A stretch of DNA of 64,000 bases from Prostheceraeus crozeri (GCA_907163375.1 CAJQUW010016879.1:310001-374000), one strand, 5' to 3'; numbered from the stretch's first letter, positions 45,149 through 58,415 are shown. Program-made: numbers and translations. The notes: generated from the sequence alone by a model not told the origin.

Positions 45149-45435
45149 TAGTTCGAAATGAAATACTTTTCACTAATGTAAAGGTCACATCTCTTGGTAA
45201 TAGGATTGAATGGCTGGTAGAATCTTTTGATGTTCCATTTTACTGTCGGCGTACCAACACGTTCTTTTATCCTCCAGGACTTCTTTGACAATTCATTTTC
45301 GCCTTTATACTTGCTGTGATTAAATGTGTATGGTTGGCATACCGCATCTTAATAGCTCCTTCACAAATCCCAAAATAAATTACTGACCTTAGCTTTCTTC
45401 ATTGGTTATGATGGCCTCATACACTGTGTCGCTGG

Positions 45436-45991
45436 AGAGAATTTTTCATCCAATGGACATTTTCCTTCATTTTGTCAGCTGCATTCTTTTTCATTCTTCT
45501 CTTCACATTTAGATACTCTTCTGTTGTGTGCACTAATCAGAGATTCGAAGCTTGAAATACAGCTGTAACTGACTTTAATGGATTTCTGTTGAAAATTAAT
45601 TGCAATGATTATGATAATTAATAATAATTGTATTCATAAATATATTATATATATGTCGTATCTATATGTCGTACCCACAGTCCAAGATTTGGGTATCTCT
45701 CCAGACCAGACTCACACACTCTTGCTACTGTTTTCCACAAGCACTTTGTGAACTTCTAACAGCTTTTACAGACTATACATAATGCGCGGTCGGCCCTCCA
45801 GCTGAAGTGCAAACAGGCCTACATGTGATAACATTTTGTACATTGAGTCAAAAATGCAAAAGTAAATGCCTATTCCAAAAAGTATGCCTTGTCGAAAAAG
45901 TATTATGGAAATAGAAAATTACGTTATTCCTATGAAATGCAAAATTGCAGATGCAATACATGAAGGAAGCATCTGAATGTTTTGAAATGTA
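45436..45991. other. Spacer between two inverted Tc1/mariner copies
   Basis: Partly low-complexity (TTCATTCTTCTCTTCAC and AATAATTAATAATAA). The left end may still be PLE coding sequence. The rest is unassigned. Confidence 0.4.
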
Positions 45992-47126
45992 CAGATTGTT
46001 TCATAAAAAATGGATCACCCTTAAACATCGCCTTAACTTCATCTTTGTCTAACTCCGCCAAACTTGAACGAATTTCTCTGAAATTTGGAAGATATCAGGC
46101 TTAATATCATTGTTGGAAATTTCAAGCATGAAATTGAGTTGTTTTTCCTGTTATAGATAAAAAAAAGTAGATAATTTGATCTTCATTTAGCAATGTTACA
46201 CAAAATCATACCTCACTCTTATAAAATTACATTTGCTTCCTTTGTTATGTGATATGTTGTTTCTAGCCAAAAGCTATCAAGCAAAACAAAAATAAAGAAA
46301 ATCGGTCAATCAGCAGCACCATTATTCAAACAATGTTCTGCTACATGTGATTAACTGGACTTCATGTTCCATAGCTTCCTGACTTCGTTGCGGTGGTGTT
46401 GGCAGCACTCCTGATTGCTTTTAGCTAGAAATCTATCTCTTACCGGTTGAAACAATACAAAGCATAAATGAACAATAACGAGATCGCATTCACAAAAGGC
46501 AAAGCGTCAGCCCTGCTAGAACTAGGGTTTGCTTTGCGAGCTACAAGCAAGCGACTAAATGTCCCTTACACAAATGTGCCGCTCTGAACTTCACATACAG
46601 CAAGGAACTGAATACGAATGAACAATGAACAGATCAACTTGGTGATCCATCGACTTGTTATTTATGGATGATAATGCTACGTGTCACAGGAGTAGTAGAG
46701 TCAACTTATGCAAGTCTCAATTAGGGCTTAGGACATTATCTTGGCCAGCTCGTTCTCCTGATCTGAATCCCATAGAAAATGTATGGAGCATTCTAAAACA
46801 TAACGTTCGTCGTTCACTGCTACCTACAGATGGCGTATCACAACTTACGTCACTGTTAAAAAGAGAGTGGAGAAAGTTAGATCAGTCAAAAGTCAACGAT
46901 ATCATCGAATCAATGCCTAGACGAATTGGTAATGTCATTGACAATAAGGGTAGGGCCACAAAATATTAGCCTCTTAAGAACCGTTACTGTATCATAGCTT
47001 ATCAGATTATATAAGGACATTTAAATATATTAAGGACATGAAATAACATGAAAAATGCTTTCTGTATCATACGTATGTTTTATTTAGTCAAATTTTAGGA
47101 TGATCCACTTTTTATGAAACGGATTG
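45992..47126 (+). mobile_element. Tc1/mariner transposon, copy B, internally deleted
   Basis: Same ends as copy A in opposite orientation, with TA at 45990-45991 and 47127-47128. At 1135 bp it lacks about 430 bp of copy A. The deletion joins the text just after CCCTTACACAAATGTG to CTGAACTTCACATACAGC near 46580. Apart from that the copies differ only at scattered positions. Confidence 0.93.
46655..46969 (+). pseudogene. Tc1 transposase C-terminal part (copy B)
   Basis: The frame encodes LFMDDNATCHRSSRVN (second catalytic Asp), LGLRTLSWPARSPDLNPIEN (third catalytic Glu), VWSILKHNVRRS, and the C-terminal SMPRRIGNVIDNKGRATKY. This is an intact C-terminal half of a DD34E transposase; the N-terminal DNA-binding and first-Asp regions are deleted. 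It is better preserved than the same region of copy A. Confidence 0.9.
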
Positions 47127-49408
47127 TACTTGCATTTTATTGGTTTAGTTTCTTGGATTAACTCGTTTTCAATTTTGATGCTTAGGTGGTTATTGGTTGC
47201 ATTTAAACTAAACAGATAAAGTTAATGCAACAAGGCATGAAAACATGAAATAGAGTCCTCCTCCTTGTATTATAATGGTTGTTAAGAAATCAATGATTTG
47301 TATTGGGCTAGCCTTGGGTCGAAAATTTAGCTCTGTGTGCATCTCAGTGTCAGTTCAAATAGAGACAAACTATGTACAGAAGAAAGTAGCTCCCTGGTGC
47401 TTATTCCGATTATTTTGATAAAATATCACATTATAAATATATACTAGCCGCATCGCTACGATTCACCGCATCTCCATCAGGCGCTCAGTGAAAAAGAGAA
47501 AATAATCATTGATGCTTGATGCAGATGCAGATACGGTGCATCGAAACGTTGCGGATTGCATATAATTATTTTGTTGGTGATCAAAATAATCAGTTTAAAC
47601 ACCACGGAGTTGCCGATAATCGCATGCAAAGTAAATTGCGATCCGAAATTTTGGAGGATTGTCTGTAGACAACAGAAAGAGGAAATCAATTCTAATGACA
47701 CCATTTCTAACCCATGCCATTCCTTGAGCACTCGCAAAAGGCGCTAGAGTCTTGCAAACATCTTCAACTTTAAAAATATATCAGGCATTGAAGAGTTAAA
47801 TGAATGAACTTATCACATAGAGATAGAACATGCATAAAGGAGAAAATGTGGCTTTTGACACCCATATTAGATGTATTAAGTATTACCTTCACGGATAGTG
47901 AATCCTCACCGTATAAGTATCTAATCACCACCAATATTCCAATAATATCCCATAGTAAACTCCCTGCACTTCAATTTTTCCATGTATAGTCTGTCTGTAT
48001 GCATACAATGCAAATAATTCTACATAGTGCACACAAAAGAATTTTTGGAGAGTCTCACTACGGGTAATAATTAATCAAAAAAAAATTGCCGCTGTGACAG
48101 ACACACCGCACTCATAGAAATGGTATCAGTGGTTTTATTACACAACATATTGCAGCATTCCTATGGTAGGACAATTCTCATTAAGTATGATGTATAATAT
48201 CGCGGGAAACTCACTCAATTCCATGACGACCTTCAGCGACGATTCGTGAAATCTTTGACCCCTTTCGATGCATTTGACACTTCGTCTCAACTACATGTAT
48301 ATAAAGGGATTCATATATACGTAATGAATTCTATTGAAATGTACGACTGTTTGTTGTCGTCTGTTCAACTTAATTTCCGTAATTGAGGGTGTGCCTCAAC
48401 AACGTCGCAAGCAATAAGCCATCAATAGAAACACCCTCACTTCTACGGAACTGACCGATTCCATCTTTTTTGCAGTGATCTGACTCTGGTAAAGGATTCC
48501 ATAGTTGCTATGAGCGATGTGACGGCATCCGATATGCAATGGATAATGATTGAAATTCTAGTGATATAGCATGAATGTCTACGCGAATGGTTTCAACTTG
48601 CATGTATTTCATCTTGATGGCACTCAGTCTCGATGACATATGAACAGCTGCAGGGCGGCACAGTATGCCCATTTCAGCCATTTCTCATGGACTTGTACAG
48701 CATTTTTATAGATCGTGTAAGATCTAGTTATCAAATGTCATGCTTAACAACCGAATTAATGTAAAAGTTCAACCAAATAATAGTCCACATCCAAATAATT
48801 AGATGCAAAGTTATTCATATCAAGCTATGCAAATAAGTTGTACAAGTCATTTTTTGATGTTTCGCATCGCGGCATTAATGGTAAAAAATTTCAGATTTGA
48901 AGGTGTTCTAATTTCTCAAACATGCTATTTTTTGCATTTGTGATTTGTTCGGTATGTCAATAGATTAAAGGACTGATCAGGTTCTTAACCACTTCAGAAA
49001 TAAAGTCAATTGGATGCCTCCTTTATGATTCCAAGCAAAAACTGCACATAGCAATTGATTTCAGTAATTTTCCTATCACTAATGAGCCATCATCATTATC
49101 CGGCATACTGTAGTCATTCACAGAGGCTGCACTGATCCTATACAGGCGTCATGTGTTTCAAGACTAAACAACTGCATCATACAAACTATGTAGAGCCAAC
49201 CTCGAAGTCAATGTGCTTGTATATAGCCCATATATTGAAATGAAACAAAATCCAATTGTATAGGGGAGTCCGTAAATATACAACCACAAAAGTCATCGAA
49301 TTTAAATCATTGGTCATGAAGTCACGGAATCAATTAGGAAGTTAGTAGAGGTGTCACGCTTTCCTGACGCTGTACTGACTGTTTTTCATTGATTGTTTCA
49401 ACTTTTTT
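47127..49408. other. Unassigned spacer
   Basis: No gene recognised; short open frames around 47477-47989 have no known motifs. Confidence 0.45.
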
Positions 49409-49446
49409 GCCCCTGAAGAAGCGTGAATACGCGAAACGTTGGACCT
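49409..49446 (+). ncRNA. Hammerhead-ribozyme-like motif
   Basis: CCCCTGAAGA (fits CTGANGA), a perfect stem II GCGT-GAAT-ACGC, then GAAACGTTGG. Stem I (CC/GG) is short. It faces opposite to the PLE nuclease at 49.6 kb, so it may belong to another, otherwise lost PLE copy. Confidence 0.6.
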
Positions 49447-49599
49447 GTAGACAGATTTTATTTCAATATCCTAGCCAATAAATTCCTTAAGAAGTCACCT
49501 CAACTTACTTTTGATTACATAATGAATTACATATTTGTGGCAATCATAATTGGGAAGTTGAATGAAAAGAAGAGCCGTACAATCAGAACAATGAAATCA

Positions 49600-50850
49600 T
49601 GAATTACATATCTAATAATAGGTTAATGAAGCTTGCCCTTTCATTCTTTGCAGTGTTGCAGTTGGATTTCTTAATCATAAACGATTCCAGGAATTGAGGG
49701 TAGTCAGTGCAAGCAATGACCTCAAAGTTCTCTGCCTTTTTGTTGGATAGGTTCATTTGGGAATAGGATAAGCTTTCAATTGTTCGCTGATTACAGCAAT
49801 AAAATGACAGACAGAGCTGACCACGTAATTGACCAATCTCCCGGATACTGCACGCTTTTCAATGAAAAGTCATTTGTGTGGAACTTGAGTTGATCTCGGA
49901 GGGCAGCTCACTTCATTTGATATCCATTTTGGCACATGCTCACTTATGCGATCACCAATACGCCTTTCAGTTCGGCCTACATACTTGCAACCACAAGTAC
50001 ACTCAATTTGATAGATCACGTTGTGTTGGGCCTTCACTGTAAGTTTGTCTTTTAGTAACGACACTGGGATTTTCAAAGTACGAAATGTCAACACAGGTTT
50101 GGCAGCGTTAAAAAATCGAAAAGACTGGCGAACAGAACGTTTAAAAAAGGAAGCTGCCTTATCGCCGATAAATGGCACACGAATAAAAATCGGCTTCTTC
50201 TCAGGACCAAAACATGCAGGTTCAACATTCACATCAAAGGGCACATATTTGTCAAAAAAATGGAGGATAGTCATTCTCCATCAAAGTTTTGCGCAAAACT
50301 GACAACTCATTGCTTAGACTATCTTCTGAACAAATACGATGCGCTCGAGTAGTTAAACTCTTAATAAGACCGATTTTATAAGAGCGCGGAACAAAGCTAA
50401 AAAAATTAGTATAAAAACCGGTCAACGTGGTTTTACGAAACACCGACGTACGAATCGATCCATCACTGCGACACACAAGACATCAAGAAAACTCAGAGAG
50501 TTATTACACTCAGTCTCCATAGTAAACTTCATTGAGGGATGCATGTTATTGAATACAGAAAGGAGATCAGTTATATTGGAGTCATGGTCATATATAATGA
50601 AAACATCATCAACGTAACGTACAAAATAAATGCAATCCCTATCAATCTGACCTATCAATCTGGATTCCAAAAATCCAAGAAAAATTTCTGCGTAGAGAGG
50701 GCCAAGACAACTGCCCATGCCCACATCATCTGTTTGTCGAAAAAACACTTGTTTGTTAAAAAGTTATTTGTGATTGACTCACATTGCTCAGTTAAAAAAA
50801 TGTTTCTTAAATGACAAGCAAAAGCAACGAGAAGTTCGTTCAATTTTCAC
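49600..50850 (-). mobile_element. Penelope-like element, 5'-truncated (third lineage)
   Basis: Minus strand: ELLVAFACHLRNIFLTEQC and TNNFLTNKCFF lead to DVGMGSCLGPLYAEIFLGFLE (motif B), FVRYVDDVFIIY (motif C, catalytic Asp pair), TMETECNNSLSFLDVL (motif D/E), thumb text YKIGLIKSLTTRAHRICSED, a basic linker (RTLKIPVSLLKDKLTVKAQH), and the GIY-YIG nuclease NVIYQIECTCGCKYVGRTER with ISEHVPKW; the nuclease end FEVIACTDYPQFLESFMIKK continues to about 49620. The element is broken at a few places. The KEH/SEH-P-W nuclease block links it with the fragment at 5.6-5.96 kb. Confidence 0.88.
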
Positions 50851-51439
50851 AAGAAAAGCAACAGCAATGAACTGATGCCGGTCACATCTGTTCACCGAAT
50901 AATTCGAAGAGTCGACGAAATAAATGCGGTCAGTTTGAGAGTGTACTTTTCATTATGCCTTTTTTTGAAACGCTTACAATTTTTATTCTTCTGCTCCTTA
51001 AATGAGCGGCATAATGTCTTGATCGTTATTGATCCTGATTATTGTCTTTTCAGAGCCATGAAATTTCAAGAAAAATTTAGAACGCAAAAAGTGTTCTTTT
51101 AATTTTGTACAGTCTGGAGAGACTGAAGACTATATAGGGACATGTATGGGCGCACAATGAGTAAGCGCATGATTTGCATTATGCTACTCCGTTTATCTCA
51201 CAAACCTGCAATAATTTGTGGTGTGTGGGTGTAATAAATGACACACTGGCATCGGCAATGGAAGATTATTTTGGTCAACATCTGCGGCTCATTCTTCCAA
51301 AGAGGAAAATGAAGGCTGAAGCTTGGTAGAATATTGCATTAGATGCAACATGGTAGCCTAACAAGAATATGATATGATTTTGTAGACTGGGTATGGAGTC
51401 AGATTTCATTCAGGTTGCCGCTCAACTTGGCAGAAAATA
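50851..51439. other. Unassigned spacer
   Basis: No recognised feature. Confidence 0.5.
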
Positions 51440-51994
51440 CATTGAGAATGCGGAAGCTATTCATATAAACCGTGTATTGATCAGCGCTCGCTGCCTCTTT
51501 ACAAGCTGGCACGCAGAAACTGACAATTTCGATGCGTTCATGCGATCAAATCATCATGCAAAAAGAAAATCATCGCGAGTGGCCGCAGAGTGTGACGTCA
51601 TTGTACATGTAGCTGAACTCCTTTGACACAGATATCAACAATGAAGAAAGATAATACGTATGCATGAATAGCGAAGACCTAGAACAAAAAGTATACAGAA
51701 GAGGAAATAATACTGCAAATAAAATACCAGAAGTGCTACACCTCAAACTAGCAGGCAATCAAATAAATACTTTTTATGAATATATATATATATATACGGT
51801 ATATATATAGTATTGGAGAAGTGAGTCGAATCTGCACGGCCTCTGCTATGCGGAGTTCAAAAGATTTGCAGGATGATTTGATCGCATGAATGTATCGAAA
51901 TTGTCATTTTTTGCCGTACCAGCTTGTAAAGAGACAACGAGAGCTTAAGCTGATCAATACACGGTTTATATGAATAACTTACTTATTCTCAATG
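51440..51994. repeat. Inverted repeat, ~125-bp arms with 300-bp loop
   Basis: 51440-51562 and 51865-51994 are diverged inverted copies sharing TATTCATATAAACCGTGTAT, TCTTTACAAGCTGG, TGACAATTTCGAT and TTCATGCGATCAAATCATC. The loop contains a (TA)n run (51781-51809). No element ends or target duplication were seen. Confidence 0.85.
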
Positions 51995-54900
51995 TCCTAT
52001 TTAAATTCGCTCATACTAAAAAGGGTTGTATTTAAATAAAAAATGCAAGTAGAATGTCAAGCAAAGCGCGCTGCTTCAACAACTGGCGAGAGAGAGATTG
52101 AACTTCAGTCGGTTCGAGATCGAGTTCGATCTGGTGCAGGAGTTTTCTACTAAAATAAAAATTTGGTCACAAGATGTGTATTTTTAATCACAAATACAGT
52201 TGTGGGCCAACGGAAAATAGTCACAAACTGATAAGACAGACAGCTTTCGCAATAAATTAGTCAAAGAGGCATTTTAAAAACAACGTACGACAACGAACTC
52301 ATATAGGTATATACAAATCAGACTTTTGTTGACAAATAAAATAGGGGCATTAAAATGCTTGGTTCATGAATATTGGTATCATTGAAGAGAGGTTTTGCAA
52401 CATCTTAGTAAACCATCAATTTGACAGTTTTCTCAAATGTCACACATTTTCGGTAAAGCTGCATTTCATCGTAATCTATGAGGTTATCATCATTGTGTTA
52501 ATCAGGAATAATGATTGCGGACCCATTCTTTATCATTGGATCGGATCATGATTTGATCAGTTGATCCGAACAAAGCATATTATGCATGATAGAGCGGTGG
52601 AGCTACTACCATTATAGAGAATAATGTCAATAATCTCGTTATATCGTAGGCTCAAGGAAGTGAAATGAATATCCGCTACATCAAGCAAGCATTTTTATAT
52701 CCACTCCCTATTTATATTTAATTGATAGAAAATGTTTACAAGAATTTGTCATCAGACTATTATCGAAAATATTTGCTTTTGTGAGGCAGTGCATGATAAA
52801 TAGAATGTATTTTAATTATTTTGATAATTATACATGCGATCAGATACAGCATTTTGTCGGTAGTATTTGCTGTGTACGTCATTACCGAATGTGCGTGATG
52901 TCCTGTGTGCTTTAGAGGGATTATACCGTATATCAAAGAAAGCAACATTTAATTGCAAAAGTATTATGAGGGTTACAGATTTACCACAGAAAATTACTGC
53001 CACGATAAAGACATATTTCCTGCTAATGCAACTAGTGTTGGACCTAGTTATGATGCCGACATTAAAGATTCGCTCATACAGTACATGCTAAAATAGAAAA
53101 GTACAAAATCATTCACTTTCTCTCAGACCACCAAAATAAGGGTAGCTGCATTCCCAGCAAGTTAATGTATTTAGGAAATTCACGTCGATTCGATTGTCGG
53201 ATGGAAAATATAAATCTGTTGCAGAGAGATGTAATGACAGGTCGAATCGATTCCTATATGAACTTATTTCCGGACATAGTTACGTCGGTTTTTCGCCGCA
53301 TTACGAAATTTTGCCGATAGCAATAAATAACTGATAATAATGGATAATAAACTTGCTCTTTCAAATTGATTCTCTCGAGTGCAGCAGATCTTTCTTACGC
53401 AATGTTATGCATATCACATAATTATTTTCGTATCCACAAAAGGTGTCACGTTTACAAGGAAGTTAAGGAAATGAAATAGTCACGAGACATTTCCTGTGCG
53501 AGTCACAATGCAGCAATATTAACGCTGTCTTAAGATTAATGGTTTTAGAAAAGCGCTGAGTGATGCACATGTAGATATTTTAGCAATGCATTCAAACTTC
53601 CACAGCATCTTCAAATAGCTTGAATTTTTTTCTTAGCTGCAAGTCATCAGAAAGTCGATGCAAAAAAATCTATAAGCACGAGTTGATGAGAGAATTCATT
53701 TTTGGGAATTGTCAATGGCATTTAAAAAATGAACATCTCTTATGCGCGTCATGGATTATTTGAATATTCTCTTTTTGAATCACTGTCTATTGCTCTGAAA
53801 CAACTAATGCGATTTTTTATACTGTCAAGAAACGGTCCTCCTACTGTGCATTCCCTTACAATGCTAAGTCAAGTGTGGCACATGTACATTTATTGTAAAG
53901 TACCTAGTGAATTTTGCAGCATCTTTGAATCCAATCGAATTACAAATAATTAAGTAGAGTCAATAAAAAGATGATCTTTCGATTAAACTTTTTTTGAAAA
54001 TCAGATGCAAAAATGAAATAGATCTGCTGAAGATTCAATTCTACTCATTATTTTCAAAAAATCGACAAGCGATGACGCTTTTCATGAATGTCATTATACA
54101 GATAAGCGTATGAAGATGATGTATGAAGGGATCTCAAAGTTAGAACTGATAAGTAAAGTTCCATTTGACTACCTCACCACATGATGTGGCGTTCACAGTA
54201 GGTATTCGGAAAAATTAGGTATAATGAATAGAAGATATTCATAGAAAGGAACCTTCAACAGTTGCACGTCACCCTTGAGACTGTCTTCGGATAAAACAAG
54301 TCGGGTCCTTTATTATTACAACTTCGCATTTTTTCGATTAGCGTCATAGATGGGAGTAACTTTTTTATTTGAAAAAAAGAACTTGACTTGAAATGAACCT
54401 CCTGCATCGACGCATAATAAATGAGATATCCATAGCTTGTAATATTTCAGCTTTAAATAGAGTACATTCTTGTGAAGTCTTTCTAACGAAAGATCCTCGA
54501 CACGAATGTTGTTTAACCAGCAAAGCTGTAGAGAATAGAGTTCCAAGAAATATTTTTAGTCGCATTTATAAGTATGAATAACATGCACTTTGTATACGCT
54601 GTAATGGCCTAAATGGAAAATCCATTTTTGGCAACGATGTTGACCGATATTCGGTGCAGTTCATATCTATGAACTGCAGTTCATATACAGCTATAAATTG
54701 TGCTAGCTCAAGTCATTTAGCGCATCAGATCATTTACAGCGGAAAATATGAAAAATATTGTCATCTACGCATGAATTCGCCAAATTATGTGACAGTTTTT
54801 AGGAATGTAGTTGCACCCTTCATTATTCTCAAAAACAATTCAGCCTGTATTTCTCAGTTCCTCTCAATTTTCCTTCTGTAATGAGATTTCTGTTGCGCAA

Positions 54901-55041
54901 ATTTATCTAACTATTTATTGCCTTATCAGCTTAATTTCGTCAAAAATTGAAATAATTTCGCGCATAATGAAAAGAAACATGATGACTGCCTGCTGTTCGA
55001 CACCAGAATGCTTACTTGGGTTTTACTCCTTTCATTTCGGT
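51995..55041. other. Unassigned AT-rich DNA
   Basis: Three kilobases without a recognisable gene, RNA or element. Short frames only. Confidence 0.45.
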
Positions 55042-55409
55042 AATTCAATGCTGTTTATAAATAAATAAGGCCACTAAATTCATTTTGATAAAATTAAAAA
55101 CTGATTCTTGCACAATGCATTCCGTCCACTCTCATTCAAATGCAAACATGGACTAACTATAAAATACAAAATCTGAAATTATATACTTCTACAGTAATAA
55201 ATCTATGAATGAATAATACTTCTATTACTGTAGAAGTATATAATTTCAGATTTTGTATTTTATAGTTAGTCCATGTTTGCACTTGAATAAGAGTGGACGA
55301 AATGCATTGTGCAAGAATTAGTTTTTAATTTTATCAAAATGAATTTAGTGGCCTTATTTATTCATAAACTGAGTAAAGGGGAATCATTTTTTAAAAATTC
55401 AATGCTGTT
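55042..55409. repeat. Foldback insertion with 14-bp flanking duplication
   Basis: Arms 55053-55199 and 55223-55369 (147 bp) are nearly perfect complements around a 23-base loop. AATTCAATGCTGTT occurs at 55042-55055 and 55396-55409, like a target-site duplication. The right side has about 26 extra bases (55370-55395, ending TTTTTTAAA) between arm and duplication. This parallels the foldback at 1213-1540, though the arm sequences are unrelated. Confidence 0.88.
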
Positions 55410-56794
55410 ACAGATCTCAAAATTCTTTTCACCATAGAAAGGCTCAAGTGATCTCCGGAAAGTTGACTGCCATAAATTGTCTAAATTGTATTTGGAGGTC
55501 GTTAAAAAATCTTTTCGACTTAAATATTAAAATTCGTTCATGAATTGATTGATAATAACTTCCTTTGAAGTCGCTGGTAAAATAGTAGATTTAATGCATT
55601 TAACAGATAAATATACATGCATTTATCAATTGCGAGGTTTTATCAGTATTGACGTGCAAACTATCTCATTCTGGAAAGCAAGTAGTTCTCCTTTTAGATA
55701 AATTATTTCAAATGAATAAGTAGCAGCCATTATCCACATTCTGAACATAATATGAACTGGGAGTCCATTAGAAATACTGAAGCTTTTTGCACCGATGCAT
55801 ACTTTTCGTTCCGACAGGTCTACTTATAGATTATAAACCATTCTTGTTCCTTTGCACCCTACATTTGGGCAATGATATGAGCTCTTATAATCAGCTATAT
55901 GTTTGATTACGCAACTGGAAACTGTTATGTACAATGAAGACCAGTCCCAATAACTTAGCATCTAAATTATAATAAGAAATTGATTGTTATTATTAATCAA
56001 AACAGGAAATTTCAATAATTTTGCTCGTCTTCTATTATATGTTACATTGTAGGAAGAGGCACTGATTAAAAAATACACCCTATGGAATAGTGAAAGTTTT
56101 CTTCTTACCATGCGCACTTTTGAGGCGCCGATTTCCTGTCAGCTGCCGCATGTTGAAGCATGCCAACAGATATAGCAGAGGATATGAGCGGATACGGAAA
56201 GTAAAAGCTGCTCAAATATCTGTATTTTTGCTTTAAGTAAATGCTCTTTAACCGAAGTTCATGAATAGACTTTCCACTTTCCTGAGGGTGTGCCACGTCT
56301 TCGAGGTCTTGCGCGACCAATTGAATGAAAGGACAATAGTAGAAGAAGCATAAACCGTTAATCCTTAATCGCGGATGAATCGCTAGTCACAGTAGTTAGT
56401 TATTATCATGAGAAGCAAAATTAACAAATAATTATGTAGTTGTTAGCAAGAAAAGCTGAAATCAAAGACAGTAAACAATTGATTCCTATAGAAATATGTA
56501 TTGCAGTTTACCCACGACTCACAACATACATCAATTCAAGCGCAATGCAGTGTAACAACTTAGTATCAAGATACATGATGATGACAAAACACAGTATTAT
56601 TTCATTTGTCTTGTTAACCAGTTTTTTTCAAGAAAATTTACAACTGCACAAGATTTGGCATTTCGACTTTAATTTTCTATTTTAAATTTCGAAATATAAT
56701 TTTCAGAATCATATATTCTACCATGCATGAATTTTTATAGCAGCAAAGCAAAAATCAAGCTCCCTTCTTTTAGGGTCCACCTTGCTTCAATCGA
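55410..56794. other. Unassigned spacer
   Basis: No recognised gene. Confidence 0.5.
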
Positions 56795-56930
56795 CATTTG
56801 AAAGCGCGAGACGCCGAAGTGCCGTCAACTTCTGCATAATTTTGTCGATAATAGAAATCGACCTCAAAAGAAAGAGGAACTTGATTTTTGCAGTGCTGCC
56901 ATAATGACTATGATCTCCCGTCGTTTGGTC
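56795..56930 (-). repeat. Short interspersed repeat family, copy
   Basis: Minus strand begins GACCAAACGACGGGAGATCA and ends GGCACTTCGGCGTCTCGCGC, the clearest single (not foldback) member of the family at 1.2, 11.1 and 12.3 kb. AGGTCGATTTCT is in the middle, also present in the foldback copy. Confidence 0.65.
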
Positions 56931-58415
56931 AACTGTATAAATTTTGTAGAATTGAGTATTTCTATATAACTCTTTTCTACATTTCTACATTGAGTATTCA
57001 GCATAAAGGTCAATCTTTTTGCGAATTTCAATTTTCAAAAAAAGTCATGTCTTAATATGTGCTTACTGTAACGTAAGTTATGTAATTGTCATTCATATCT
57101 TGACATCCACTCCATTTTCCACTTCGCTTATCATTTTCATATTTTCCTGACTACAATTTTTCAACTGCAAAAGTCAGGAAAAACAACTGCAAAGATTTTG
57201 ATCAGATGCACTTTACAAAAAGACCTGTTGCTTACCAAATATTTAATATTGAAAACAAGTAAGAATTCAAATAGAAAAATAGTATTAAAGTATGAAAAAC
57301 AGGGCATGATCATTTGTGCATGCTTTGACAGAGTGACTACTCGAAATTAGTCGGCAAAACTTTGTCTTTGTTTAAATTAAAATTTGCAATGACCAAAAAA
57401 AATTGAAAGAGGCACTAAAAACAAAGCTGAAACAAGGTTGTACTCAGGATTCACTCAGTAGAACCCGGCTTCTAGATCTAAATCATGGTTAAAAACTTTC
57501 GGAGTAACATTTTCCGGCAGAAAAAACTTGTGCTACATTATCAGCAATCAAAGTGATCAGCGTAAAATAATGGAAATGATAATAATAATCTGATTTGTTC
57601 TGTATATTCACATTTATCAGATACTAATCATAATATCCGCAGCTGTGGTAGATACAGCATTGCAGCTTTCGATGGCCATGAAATCCACCTGCGGCACAGT
57701 CATAGAAGGACACGGAATCCAACTTTTCAGAATTTTAACTCACAGCTTACAGACTGCAAAACGATAACTTCATGAAATGAGTTTCAAATTATGTCACATA
57801 GTATCATCGCATCTCGAAATATGTGAATTAGCACTGGTGCTCAATTTTTTGGCAGCATTCAGTTGAACAATTAGATAATGAAATCCTCACACAATTAACC
57901 ACGTCGAATTACACCTTTTCTGTATTGACTTTGCGATCTTTTGGGCGTGTGGTCGACCCCAGGGAATGTCATTTGAAGTCTTCAGAAAGGGCAGCTGCGA
58001 GCAAGTGTTTCACTTTTCTTCGGAGTCTGACTACATATGTTCTGCGCCGATCGAGACTCCGTTTCGCGAATAGTCAAAGCTAAATTCATCACTTATCATC
58101 TCACTAAGTGCCATGAATGCCAGCAATACATTTAAATTGAGACATTAAATACTGACGTGAGTGGCATTGCTATTCTTTGAACTGTTACATAAATATCGCT
58201 GAAAAGCAGAACATTTCGACAAAATCGTCTTGCACTTTCTCGTCCTTATCAAATCATGCCCAAATGTATCACAATATTTTCGAAAATTATAATTTGTATC
58301 CTCAACTTTTGTTCTTTGACTACAAATTAGAGTAATGGGGAGTTTCCACACTTGAAATATATAAACACTTTGGTTCCGATTAATTAACGAAGGAAAAAAC
58401 AATTATAGCTTCAAT
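56931..58415. other. Unassigned spacer
   Basis: No recognised gene. Confidence 0.5.

Larger units (their letters stand above)
43497..45435 (-). mobile_element. PLE-type GIY-YIG C-terminal fragment, interrupted copy
   Basis: Inverted partner of 40376-40748. From 45435 to 45151 it encodes the LSKKSWRIKERVGTP to KYFISNY part; after the Tc1/mariner insertion (43584-45148) it resumes with KRDNLLNMRSELVSKCKHRN. Sequence agreement with the other copy is very high, so the duplication is recent relative to most elements here. Confidence 0.8.
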
